From JAEUTH01 sp039931675 (lineage in GTDB: Bacteria > Bacteroidota > Bacteroidia > AKYH767-A > OLB10), in assembly GCA_039931675.1 (NCBI GenBank), contig JBDTRM010000044.1:1-64000 (forward strand): DNA of 64,000 nucleotides, in the 5' to 3' direction. The notes beneath the pieces are model-generated. The model saw nothing but the letters and a program-made list of their open reading frames with translations. It was not told the DNA's origin and did not search any database. This document shows positions 10,801 through 17,357 of this stretch, piece after piece (the first letter of the stretch is position 1; each line of letters starts with the position of its first letter). Made by a program: the position numbers and the translations under genes.

Positions 10801-10895
10801 TGAATCTGAATGATTTTGCAGCTGGCGCTTATACCTTACGTATAAAAGATGTTACTAATATAATTGTAGTTAAACAATTGATTTTAGCAAAGTAG
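7872..10895 (+). CDS. Beta-helix T9SS protein, 5'-truncated by a REP-like element
   Basis: 1007 codons from a GTG at 7872, or from an ATG at 7947. No signal peptide exists at either start, although the C-terminus is a full T9SS type A sorting domain (from ~residue 930: IYPIPSTGLVYIKAN, GRLLLTKYI, GAYTLRI). Residues ~45-190 hold two degenerate SprB-like repeats (SYLWTGGQTT; YAWSSGET, YTVTVTDVNGC). Residues ~230-680 are rich in the short beta-strand turns of a right-handed parallel beta-helix (FTITNSTF, CIIDNNKF, FSIDNNTI). Everything before residue ~40 comes from REP-like copy B. I infer that insertion or recombination removed the native signal peptide, so the protein is probably not exported now. 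Confidence 0.75.
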   Translation: MLRTHKRGRIAVASQHKVTVEIKKKMNQWTSDKKGLLVGSGVGTGTASAVLSLDGVPLSATSYLWTGGQTTQTATGLVAAAYTIGVTYLYSSGSTVQCSVSGGATVTEPANTLSVSISKTLIGSCAGGELCASATGTLVNNYAWSSGETIACINPAAPADYTVTVTDVNGCTASTSYDFNGMDPACCGNYEYNFDNIPDNTLGSYNISSTVTISPANINVNDNISITSGATLTLTGCSLAIAPYIQIYVCETCTLTIEDSYLSSCTGMWTGIVNDGVVNITNSETDDAIFMLTCDRSVAPGCEFTITNSTFDRNYNNIMMANGDFSGSSCTGSVFQCTSYLKDVNLGWQLRTNRHFDLTNVTGFDLDGTSALNNIKDADFGIYGDNSSFTCENNYFYHIDFLSGGSSAVISCVNAASLQTFSATENHVENCNYGMIIESDYDCIIDNNKFTSTGMAALVATVNADNLGITYNSFANCIYGVELYQVSESTSCDISYNTFKGEFNALGVPYNIAAISIYQSDENTLPLLISRNNIKNYQWSIYAVNVHSSADVGYGAFISYNTISYTFDKDHLGNNNYYGITAESCDNFSIDNNTIDWVTGPADPYHWSASNTTGSHENLWGIVTEGTTNTAIHANIFNRNGTAIYLLGSCINNYLTCNEMTKSYPGVFAESVTSIPPQGTTSISYKNRWYGDFSPTGYFKVDGDNTSPFNWYYSGTYSAANDECPKPENTAVIYAIQTTGISQAGLCDDIQEFRVDSTYQDELLSKIANDTAQYAYDADENRYTNAEKGFKMMKENEALINTAAKEQFVQQTEQENMGLLAAVNDSISAGDLSSAETINDAVVDTNLIESNKRAVNSIVITGLQNGVVTLAGSDSATLLNIATQDPVTGGEAVYRARAMLRLRIVDQRIGSQARKSSPGKEETKQQSEIVIYPIPSTGLVYIKANENTLLTEIKLCDLTGRLLLTKYIQNKPGVYKLNLNDFAAGAYTLRIKDVTNIIVVKQLILAK
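7877..7995 (+). repeat. REP-like element, copy B
   Basis: Hairpin GTGGACGC / GCGTCAC at 7891-7914 with conserved loop TGCGGTAG, then ~75 nt shared with copy C, ending GGGAGCGGGG. The element overlaps the first ~40 codons of the beta-helix protein frame, giving that protein a start codon and N-terminus unlike those of secreted proteins. Differences between copies B and C within the shared 75 nt are mostly nonsynonymous in that frame, so it is not conserved as protein. Confidence 0.75.
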
Positions 10896-10905
10896 TTATT
10901 AAACT

Positions 10906-10934
10906 AACGGGGCAGACAAATGAACTGCCCCGTT
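10906..10934 (+). terminator. Intergenic hairpin after the beta-helix gene
   Basis: Perfect 10-bp stem (AACGGGGCAG / CTGCCCCGTT) with a 9-nt loop, 10 nt after the stop codon. It lacks a following T-run, so it may be a 3' stabiliser rather than an intrinsic terminator. An analogous hairpin of different sequence sits at the matching place in the duplicated unit (12836-12857). Confidence 0.5.
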
Positions 10935-10948
10935 AAAATCAACTGACC

Positions 10949-12466
10949 ATGAGATATTATTTATTAATTGCTGTTATATTTTACGGTGTTAATTTAAACG
11001 CTCAAAATCGGAGCAGTATATGGTGTTTCGGTGATAGTTCCGGCATAGACTTTACCAATGTTCTTAATCCCTCACCAATATTTAGTGCCGCTAAATCACG
11101 CGGCAGTTGTGCAAGTATTTCAAATAAAACAGGTAATCTTTTATTTTATTATACAGATGATCCGTTGGGTTCATTGAGTGGCTTTCCTTTCAATTCAGGT
11201 CGTATTTATAATCGAAATAATTTTTTAATGCCCAATGGTGATCAAATAATAAGTGGCTTATGGTATATGGAAGGTCTGATTACACCAGATCCTTCTGATT
11301 CTAATAAATATTATTTGTTCAATGTCGGTGTAACAGGTAATTTCGGTTTATATTATTCAACAATAGACATGAGTCTTGATAGCGGATTAGGAGGTATTGT
11401 TCAAAAGAATATACAATTACTACCTGACCAGGCCAATGATGGTTTAATTGCAATAAAACATGGTAATGGAAGAGATTGGTGGGTGCTGTTTCGAAACTTT
11501 GGGGCTACTTTCAATAATTCATTTTATAAATTTTTGGTATCTCCCTCAGGAATAAGTGGTCCCTTTATTCAGAATATAGGTACTGTATTGAATAGTGGAT
11601 TTCAAAGATTTGCATTTAATAAAACAGGCAATAAACTCGCCATGGTAATGTACGATGGTTTAATAGAAACGTATGATTTTGACAGGTGTACGGGTTTGTT
11701 GAGCAATGTTACTACGATTAGCACACAATTTGGCCCCATGGATGATTTATGGAGTTGTGCGTTTTCACCAAATGGCAGGTTTTTGTATGTATCATCTACG
11801 GGGTTTCCTACCACTTCCTATATTTTTCAGATTGACTTGCAAAATTCAACATCTTCGGCTCTTGATACGGTATGGAGTTTTTCAACATGGACACTTGCAG
11901 TGGGGGCTTTAAAACTTGCACCTGATGATAAAATATATGCAGCCACCACTTACTATGATGGTGGCGGCACAGTGCCTAACTACCCTTATGCGGATACGGT
12001 TTACAATTCTTATAACATGAACCTGAGTGTTATCAACTCGCCTGATAGCCTTGATTCATTATGCGATTTTCAGCCGTGGAGCTTTTATCTTGGCGGGTAC
12101 AGGACATACTGGGGTTTGCCTAATAACCCTGATTATGATATGAAGCCATTGTATGGCAGTGTGTGTGATAGCTTGAGTGCGGGGATTAATGAGCAAGAGG
12201 CAACAGGCAAAGGGCAATTGTTTGTGAGTTATGTAAGTGAGTGGGAGAAGTTGTTTGTGAATGCACAAAAACTAAAAGGCAAAAAAACTATGCTGCGTGT
12301 AATAGATATGTTAGGCAATGTGGTTTATCAAAGCAATGCAACAAAGGTAACGGGAGGTGGTTATTTTACAGAGGATGTTGATTGCAGTGCTTTTGCCATG
12401 GGTTTGTATATTGTGAGTTTACAAACGGAGAGAGAGGTGCTGGCGAAGAAGTTTGTGATAAATTAA
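10949..12466 (+). CDS. T9SS type A secreted protein, first tandem copy
   Basis: 505 residues. The signal peptide ends LNAQ. The mature start NRSSIWCFGDSSGIDF is a pattern recurrent in large Bacteroidota secreted proteins. The central region (~residues 150-397) has beta-propeller-like strands (LAMVMYDG, GRFLYVSST, APDDKIYAAT). The last ~80 residues are a T9SS sorting domain (VRVELF-type strands, GNVVYQS, GLYIVSLQTE, KKFVIN). Its neighbour at 12870-14366 is a tandem copy: seven amino-acid differences in ~248 central residues, but strong divergence before and after. Function unknown; exposed at or beyond the outer membrane. Confidence 0.85.
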   Translation: MRYYLLIAVIFYGVNLNAQNRSSIWCFGDSSGIDFTNVLNPSPIFSAAKSRGSCASISNKTGNLLFYYTDDPLGSLSGFPFNSGRIYNRNNFLMPNGDQIISGLWYMEGLITPDPSDSNKYYLFNVGVTGNFGLYYSTIDMSLDSGLGGIVQKNIQLLPDQANDGLIAIKHGNGRDWWVLFRNFGATFNNSFYKFLVSPSGISGPFIQNIGTVLNSGFQRFAFNKTGNKLAMVMYDGLIETYDFDRCTGLLSNVTTISTQFGPMDDLWSCAFSPNGRFLYVSSTGFPTTSYIFQIDLQNSTSSALDTVWSFSTWTLAVGALKLAPDDKIYAATTYYDGGGTVPNYPYADTVYNSYNMNLSVINSPDSLDSLCDFQPWSFYLGGYRTYWGLPNNPDYDMKPLYGSVCDSLSAGINEQEATGKGQLFVSYVSEWEKLFVNAQKLKGKKTMLRVIDMLGNVVYQSNATKVTGGGYFTEDVDCSAFAMGLYIVSLQTEREVLAKKFVIN

Positions 12467-12496
12467 AATCATGTAAATCATTTAATCATAATAATC

Positions 12497-12826
12497 ATGG
12501 TTCAGACGATTGTTGACATAAGAATGAGTTCACAAGCCAGGATGGCGCATAGCGCAATTGCACCAAAAGAAAAGGAGGAGGATGAAATAACAGTTTATCC
12601 TGTTCCTTCATCAGGTTTGGTTTATATTAAAGCAAACGAAAATACATTGCTTACAGAAGTTAAACTCTGTGACCTTGCAGGACGGCTGCTGTTAACAAAA
12701 TACATTAAAAATAAATCCGGTGTTTATAGATTAGACTTGAATGATTTTGCAGCGGGTTCTTTTACTTTGTATATAAAGGACGTTACAAACAGGATTAGTA
12801 TTAAACAATTGATTTTAACCAAATAG
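12497..12826 (+). pseudogene. Orphan T9SS sorting domain left by duplication
   Basis: 109 codons homologous to the last ~105 residues of the beta-helix protein (SSGLVYIKANENTLL, GRLLLTKYIKN, LDLNDFAAGS). It lacks a signal peptide and any passenger domain, so it cannot be a secreted T9SS cargo. It is a by-product of the tandem duplication. The frame is still open, so the event may be recent, or the piece may be translated as a small cytoplasmic protein. Confidence 0.75.
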
Positions 12827-12835
12827 CTTTAAAGG

Positions 12836-12857
12836 GGGCAATGTTTTTACATTGCCC
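12836..12857 (+). terminator. Intergenic hairpin in the second duplicated unit
   Basis: Stem GGGCAATGT / ACATTGCCC with a TTTT loop, 10 nt after the orphan sorting-domain frame. It occupies the same place as the 10906-10934 hairpin but the bases differ on both arms, so pairing is kept while sequence is not. Confidence 0.5.
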
Positions 12858-12869
12858 TTATTTACTTTT

Positions 12870-14366
12870 ATGAAACGTTTTTTTTTAGCTACTGCTCTAT
12901 TTTACTCTCTATGTTCAAATGCACAAAACAGGAATAATAACTGGTGCTTTGGAGATAGTGCAGGTATAAACTTTTCAAATATAATGCAACCTGCTCCCTT
13001 TCATTCCTCAATAAAGTCAAGAGGCAGTTGTGTTTCAATTAGTGATATGAGTTCCAATTTATTATTTTATGCTTATACCCGGGCCACCCTTCCGGGAAAC
13101 ACAACTCTTATTAAAAACAATAACAATGATTTAATGCTTAATGGCAGTAACATAGTGGGCAGGGGATGGTATATGGAATTAATAATAATTCCTGACCCTG
13201 GCGATACAAATAAATATTATTTGTTTTCAGTTGGAGTTACCTCTATTTTTGGACTTTACTATACTACAATAGACATGGGTCTTGATAGTGGCTTAGGAGC
13301 TGTTGTTCAAAAGAATATTCAGTTACTACCTGACCAAGCCAATGATGGTTTAATTGCAATTAAGCATGGTAATGGAAGAGACTGGTGGGTGTTGTTTCGA
13401 AACTTTGGGGCTACTTTCAATAATTCATTTTATAAATTTTTGATATCTCCATCTGGCATAAGTGGTCCCTTTATTCAGAATATAGGTACTGTATTGAATA
13501 GTGGATTTCAACGATTTGCATTTAATAAAACAGGCGATAAACTCGCTATGGTAATGTACGATGGTTTAATAGAAACGTACGATTTTGACAGGTGTACGGG
13601 TTTGTTGAGCAATGTTGCTACGATTAGCGCTCAATTTGGTCCCATGGATGATTTATGGAGTTGTGCGTTTTCACCAAATGGCAGGTTTTTATATGTATCA
13701 TCTACCGGGTTTCCTACCACCTCTTATATTTTTCAGATTGATTTGCAAAATTCAACATCTTCGGCTCTTGATACCGTATGGAGTTTTTCAACATGGACGC
13801 TTGCAGTGGGGGCTTTAAAACTTGCACCTGATGATAAAATATATGCAGCAACAACTTACTATGATGGTGGCGGTACAGTGCCCGGCTATCCTTATGCGGA
13901 TACGGTTTACAATCCATACAATATGAACCTGAGTGTTATCAACTCACCTGATAGCCTTGATTCATTATGTGATTTTCAGCCCTGGAGCTTTTATCTGGGC
14001 GGGTACAGGACATACTGGGGTTTGCCTAATAACTCTGATTATGATATGCCGAGGTTGCAAGGTAGCCCGTGTGATACGGTGCAATGGGTGGGAGTACAAA
14101 ATCTGCCACCACCCAAAGGAGAGATGTTTGTTACTTATGTAAGTGATTGGCAAAAGTTATTTGTGAATGCACAAAACATAAAAGGTAAAATTGCGGTGGT
14201 TAGGATTTATGATTTGAATGGCAGAGTTGTTTTTTCTACTTCAAGAAAAACACTGCCACCCTACTATACGCAAGATGTAGATTGTAGTGGTTTTGCCAAC
14301 GGCATGTATGTAGTTTTGCTTACTACGGAAAAGGAGCGATTTGTAAAGAAGTTTGTGAAGAATTAA
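12870..14366 (+). CDS. T9SS type A secreted protein, second tandem copy
   Basis: 498 residues from the ATG at 12870. The upstream in-frame TTG lies inside a hairpin, and the ATG gives a clean signal peptide (MKRFFLATALFYSL, ending SNAQ). The mature protein begins NRNNNWCFGDSAGINF and ends in a sorting domain (VRIYDLNGRVVF, GMYVVLLTTE, KKFVKN). The central ~248 residues are almost identical to the copy at 10949-12466, while the ~100 residues before and ~90 after differ widely. Same cell-surface role is assumed; function unknown. Confidence 0.85.
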   Translation: MKRFFLATALFYSLCSNAQNRNNNWCFGDSAGINFSNIMQPAPFHSSIKSRGSCVSISDMSSNLLFYAYTRATLPGNTTLIKNNNNDLMLNGSNIVGRGWYMELIIIPDPGDTNKYYLFSVGVTSIFGLYYTTIDMGLDSGLGAVVQKNIQLLPDQANDGLIAIKHGNGRDWWVLFRNFGATFNNSFYKFLISPSGISGPFIQNIGTVLNSGFQRFAFNKTGDKLAMVMYDGLIETYDFDRCTGLLSNVATISAQFGPMDDLWSCAFSPNGRFLYVSSTGFPTTSYIFQIDLQNSTSSALDTVWSFSTWTLAVGALKLAPDDKIYAATTYYDGGGTVPGYPYADTVYNPYNMNLSVINSPDSLDSLCDFQPWSFYLGGYRTYWGLPNNSDYDMPRLQGSPCDTVQWVGVQNLPPPKGEMFVTYVSDWQKLFVNAQNIKGKIAVVRIYDLNGRVVFSTSRKTLPPYYTQDVDCSGFANGMYVVLLTTEKERFVKKFVKN

Positions 14367-14466
14367 AATCATGTAAATCATTTAATCATAAGAATCATAG
14401 TTCAGACAATTATTTTGAGTAAAGAAGTTTGTGAAAAATTGAATGCTGCTGCACCAACTCATACTC

Positions 14467-14583
14467 GCGCACACACAGGTGAGGACACCTGCGGTAGTGC
14501 CACAGCATAAAGTTACAGTTGAAATCAAAATGAAAATGAATGAATGGACAGAAGACAAAAAAGGGATGCTTGTTGGGAGGGGG
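14467..14583 (+). repeat. REP-like element, copy C
   Basis: Shares the loop TGCGGTAG, the following CACAGCATAAAGTTACAGTT segment and the right end of copy B. Its hairpin stem bases differ (GGACAC / GTGCC) in a way that keeps partial pairing. It lies ~100 nt downstream of the second T9SS copy. No gene is visible between 14367 and 14668. Confidence 0.7.
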
Positions 14584-14631
14584 AAATTTTTACAGACATT
14601 TATATATAAGATCGCCACTGTGATCAATTAA

Positions 14632-14661
14632 AAAGAGCCGCCAAATGTTTGACAGCTCTTT
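14632..14661 (-). terminator. Intrinsic terminator of the tRNA gene
   Basis: On the minus strand: 7-bp stem AAAGAGC / GCTCTTT with a 16-nt loop and a T-run, starting 8 nt after the tRNA 3' end. Confidence 0.65.
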
Positions 14662-14668
14662 AAAAAAG

Positions 14669-14742
14669 TGGGCCTACTTGGGCTCGAACCAAGGACCAAT
14701 TGATTATGAGTCAACTACTCTAACCAGCTGAGCTATAGGCCC
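14669..14742 (-). tRNA. tRNA with CAT anticodon (elongator Met, or Ile2)
   Basis: A 74-nt cloverleaf: acceptor GGGCCTA / TAGGCCC, D-arm with AGCTCAGCTGGTTAGAG, anticodon loop CTCATAA, T-arm GGTTCGAGCC, discriminator A, no encoded CCA. Elongator tRNA-Met and tRNA-Ile2 (lysidine-modified CAU) share this loop, and I cannot separate them by eye. It is not the initiator: the acceptor starts with a regular G-C pair and the anticodon stem lacks the three G-C pairs. Confidence 0.95.
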
Positions 14743-14886
14743 GTTTTAAAATTCGGGAGCGCAAAAATAGTTATTGCCACCTCATTTCAAAACAAATATA
14801 TAGATGACGGAAATTTTGTTTTATAATATTAATGCGAATCAAGGGTTTACTATAACGCAGTTATAAAGACTCTAAGTAAATGTGGG

Positions 14887-15014
14887 CGCACGGAGGCACA
14901 GAGAAGCACGGAGCGTTTCCCTGTGATTCACTGCCGGTAAAAATTCTTAATGTTTTGCAGGGTGAAGTTAAAGTTCCGATCAATTAACTCCGTGCATCTC
15001 CACGTCTCCGTGCG
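14887..15014. repeat. Inverted repeat with 27-nt arms
   Basis: Left arm 14887-14913 (CGCACGGAGG...GCACGGAG) and right arm 14988-15014 (CTCCGTGC...CTCCGTGCG) pair with a few mismatches across a 74-nt spacer. It is the only structure I see in the 14743-15150 gap. It could be a bidirectional termination region or a dispersed repeat. Confidence 0.6.
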
Positions 15015-15150
15015 AAAGACAAAAAATACGCTATAAAATAAGTCCTTTTGATTATGGAGACATTGGGATTACAAAACCTGGCATTTCAATGCGATTGCTA
15101 TCATGTTCAACTCTTGATTGCAATAATTTACAAAATCCAATCTCTTTTCT

Positions 15151-15158
15151 TACCTTTG
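15151..15158 (+). promoter_or_regulatory. Candidate -7 box TACCTTTG
   Basis: Exact TAnnTTTG match 20 nt upstream of the ATG at 15179. It supports that start over the in-frame ATG at 15089, which would lie upstream of transcription. No clear -33 TTTG is present. Confidence 0.4.
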
Positions 15159-15178
15159 AAAGAATCAATCCCGATTAT

Positions 15179-17161
15179 ATGAAATTTTCTACCCCCCTCG
15201 CATTTATTTTCTTAATGGCTTTTGGCCGATCAGTTTTTGCACAGTATGGTTGCACGGATACACAGGCCTCTAACTACAATCCGTCTGCAACTATTAATGA
15301 CGGATCGTGCATTTATTCAGCTACTAATTTAAGTCTTACTTCAAAGGCAAACCTTAGCACACCTTTGCTTGACGAATCTTCAGGCATTGAGTTTTATAAT
15401 AACAAACTATGGACACATAATGACAGCAACAACCCTAATACCATTTTTCGCATTGACTCTACCAGCAGCACAGTGCTGCAAACTGTTACTGTGAGCAATG
15501 CAACAAACAGTGATTGGGAAGATATCACTTCAAGCGATGATTATCTTTTCATTGGCGACATTGGTAACAATAACGGTAACAGAACCAATCTCAGAATTTA
15601 CAAAATCAGTAAAAGCGATCTTACAGATACTGCAACAACAGTAACCGCTCAAATCATTAATTTTTCTTACAGCGATCAGACAGTTTTTACAAGCTTGCCT
15701 AACAATAATAATTACGATTGCGAGGCTATGATCTTTTATAACGATTCATTGCATTTGTTCAGCAAAGATTGGGTTGATAAGCAAAGCCGTCATTATGTAT
15801 TGCCTGCCAATGCAGGAACATACGTAGCTCAGGTGCGCGAAACATTTAATGCAGGTTGCCTTATAACGGGTGCAGGTATTCAGGATGGTGGCGTAATAGC
15901 TTTATGCGGTTATGACAATACAGGATTCGCACCCATTTATATGTGGATGCTTTATGATTATCACGGCAGTTTATTTTTTAACGGCAACAAGCGCAGGTTC
16001 GATCTTTCAAGCGCAATTGCAAATGGACAGGTAGAAGGTATTGATTTTAAAAATAATGCTTACGGATACATTTCAAATGAACGGTTCATACAATCTATTT
16101 TTAATGTTTCGCCTAAATTAAAATCATTTGACCTTGCATCTTATTTGCCTGTATCATTCGTAATTCCAAAGCCTGTTGCTGATTTTACAGTTTCTACTAT
16201 TTCAATCTGCAAAAACAAAGATGTTGCTTTTACTGATTTAAGCACAAAAACTCCAACTACATGGCAATGGAATTTTCCGGGTGGAACGCCTGCTTCGTCA
16301 ACACTTCAGAATCCTGTTGTTAAATATTCAATTGCCGGCACTTATAGCGTTACCTTGATTGCAGGCAATGCAGGAGGCAGTGATACACTTACGCTTAATA
16401 ATTTTATAACGGTAAATACTACACCAAACGCAACTATTACTGCTACCGGTTCTACTTTTTTTTGTACAGGCGGTTCAGTGGTGCTTAATGCAAACACTGC
16501 CGCAGGGTTAACTTATCAGTGGAAGAAAAATAATGGCAACATTAGCGGTGCAATATCTTCAACCTATACGGCAACTGTTACCGGAGATTATAAAGTGCTT
16601 GTTACTAACGCCAACGGCTGCACCAGGATTGCAAATACTATTTCAATTACAGGTCCGCCAGTTTCAAAAATTACTGCCGGTGGCCCGCTTTCATTTTGTA
16701 ATGGTGATAGTGTAATTTTAAATGCAGCATCAGGAGCAGGTTATACTTATCAGTGGCTAAAAAACAATATTGCAGTAAGTGGCGCAACCTCATCAACATA
16801 TACAGCAAAGGTTACAGGTAATTATAAAGTGAGGGTAACCAATAGCTTTGCCTGTACTGTTACCTCTGCTCCAAAAACGGTTACTGTAAACTGCAAAACA
16901 CATTCAGGAACCGGGGCAGAGCAATGGGTTAAGGTGCAACCTAACCCAAGTAACACTTCCTTTAATATTCAATTAACTAACAATACAGCAGTGCTTACCA
17001 CAATATTTCTTACTGACATAACAGGAAGACTTTTAGAAAAAGTTGTATTGCAGCCTGCCATCAACAGTGTTAAATTAGGAAACGACCTGACACCGGGAAT
17101 TTATTTTATAACTGCTGTTCAGCATGATAAGAAGGAAATAATTCGGTTGGAAAAGATGTAA
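15179..17161 (+). CDS. T9SS type A protein with PKD and Ig-like domains
   Basis: 660 residues from the ATG at 15179, chosen because it starts a signal peptide (MKFSTPLAFIFLMAF, ending VFAQ). The mature N-terminus has the YGCTDTQASNYNPSA / DGSCIY motif common in Bacteroidota secreted proteins. Then ~310 residues of beta-propeller-like sequence (SSGIEFYNNKLWTHNDS, EDITSSDDYLFIGDIG), a PKD domain (~350-430: FTDLSTKTPTTWQWNFPGG), two Ig-like repeats (~440-600: TYQWKKNNG, TYQWLKNN) and a sorting domain (VQPNPSNTSFNI, GRLLEKV, GIYFITAV). The propeller-like part may be a secreted hydrolase or binding module; I cannot name a substrate. Its Ig repeats resemble those of the protein at 47114-50734. Confidence 0.85.
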   Translation: MKFSTPLAFIFLMAFGRSVFAQYGCTDTQASNYNPSATINDGSCIYSATNLSLTSKANLSTPLLDESSGIEFYNNKLWTHNDSNNPNTIFRIDSTSSTVLQTVTVSNATNSDWEDITSSDDYLFIGDIGNNNGNRTNLRIYKISKSDLTDTATTVTAQIINFSYSDQTVFTSLPNNNNYDCEAMIFYNDSLHLFSKDWVDKQSRHYVLPANAGTYVAQVRETFNAGCLITGAGIQDGGVIALCGYDNTGFAPIYMWMLYDYHGSLFFNGNKRRFDLSSAIANGQVEGIDFKNNAYGYISNERFIQSIFNVSPKLKSFDLASYLPVSFVIPKPVADFTVSTISICKNKDVAFTDLSTKTPTTWQWNFPGGTPASSTLQNPVVKYSIAGTYSVTLIAGNAGGSDTLTLNNFITVNTTPNATITATGSTFFCTGGSVVLNANTAAGLTYQWKKNNGNISGAISSTYTATVTGDYKVLVTNANGCTRIANTISITGPPVSKITAGGPLSFCNGDSVILNAASGAGYTYQWLKNNIAVSGATSSTYTAKVTGNYKVRVTNSFACTVTSAPKTVTVNCKTHSGTGAEQWVKVQPNPSNTSFNIQLTNNTAVLTTIFLTDITGRLLEKVVLQPAINSVKLGNDLTPGIYFITAVQHDKKEIIRLEKM

Positions 17162-17219
17162 GCGGGTTAGCGCATTTACCCCTGAAGGCATAGTTCCCCA
17201 TTTCGCAATCATCTAAAAG

Positions 17220-17275
17220 CCCCCGGAGGATTTAACAGCAACCATTGGGTACTGCTAAATCCTCCGGGGGTTTTT
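17220..17275 (+). terminator. Strong intrinsic terminator
   Basis: 15-bp perfect stem (CCCCCGGAGGATTTA at 17220-17234, complement at 17256-17270) extended by CAGCA/TGCT pairing, followed by TTTTT. It serves the gene ending at 17161. An A-run before the stem could let it also act on the convergent gene at 17358-18725. Confidence 0.9.
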
Positions 17276-17357
17276 AACAAACAAAATAAAATGATATGAC
17301 AGGTGTAAATATTACCCGAACAGCGTTGAGGATTAGCCTACTTCATCACTTCGTAAC

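Larger units (their letters stand above)
10575..14405 (+). repeat. Tandem segmental duplication of ~1.9 kb
   Basis: Unit 1 (~10575-12507) has the sorting-domain end of the beta-helix gene, a hairpin and the 505-residue gene. Unit 2 (~12508-14405) repeats the same order. The 3' flanks of both genes match (AATCATGTAAATCATTTAAT follows both stops). The fusion joint lies near 12508, where that flank runs into a copy of the IVDQRIGSQAR-coding segment from the beta-helix gene. Confidence 0.8.

Noticed and set aside
14443..14631. 62-codon frame covering copy C
   Set aside because: Its middle is the repeat itself, and changes against copy B are mostly nonsynonymous; no sign of a gene.
14669..15014. 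Integrated element at the tRNA gene
   Set aside because: No integrase, no duplicated tRNA end, and the neighbouring genes are ordinary T9SS proteins.
17220..17275. Riboswitch
   Set aside because: A simple perfect stem with a T-run after a stop codon is an intrinsic terminator; no aptamer-like structure.
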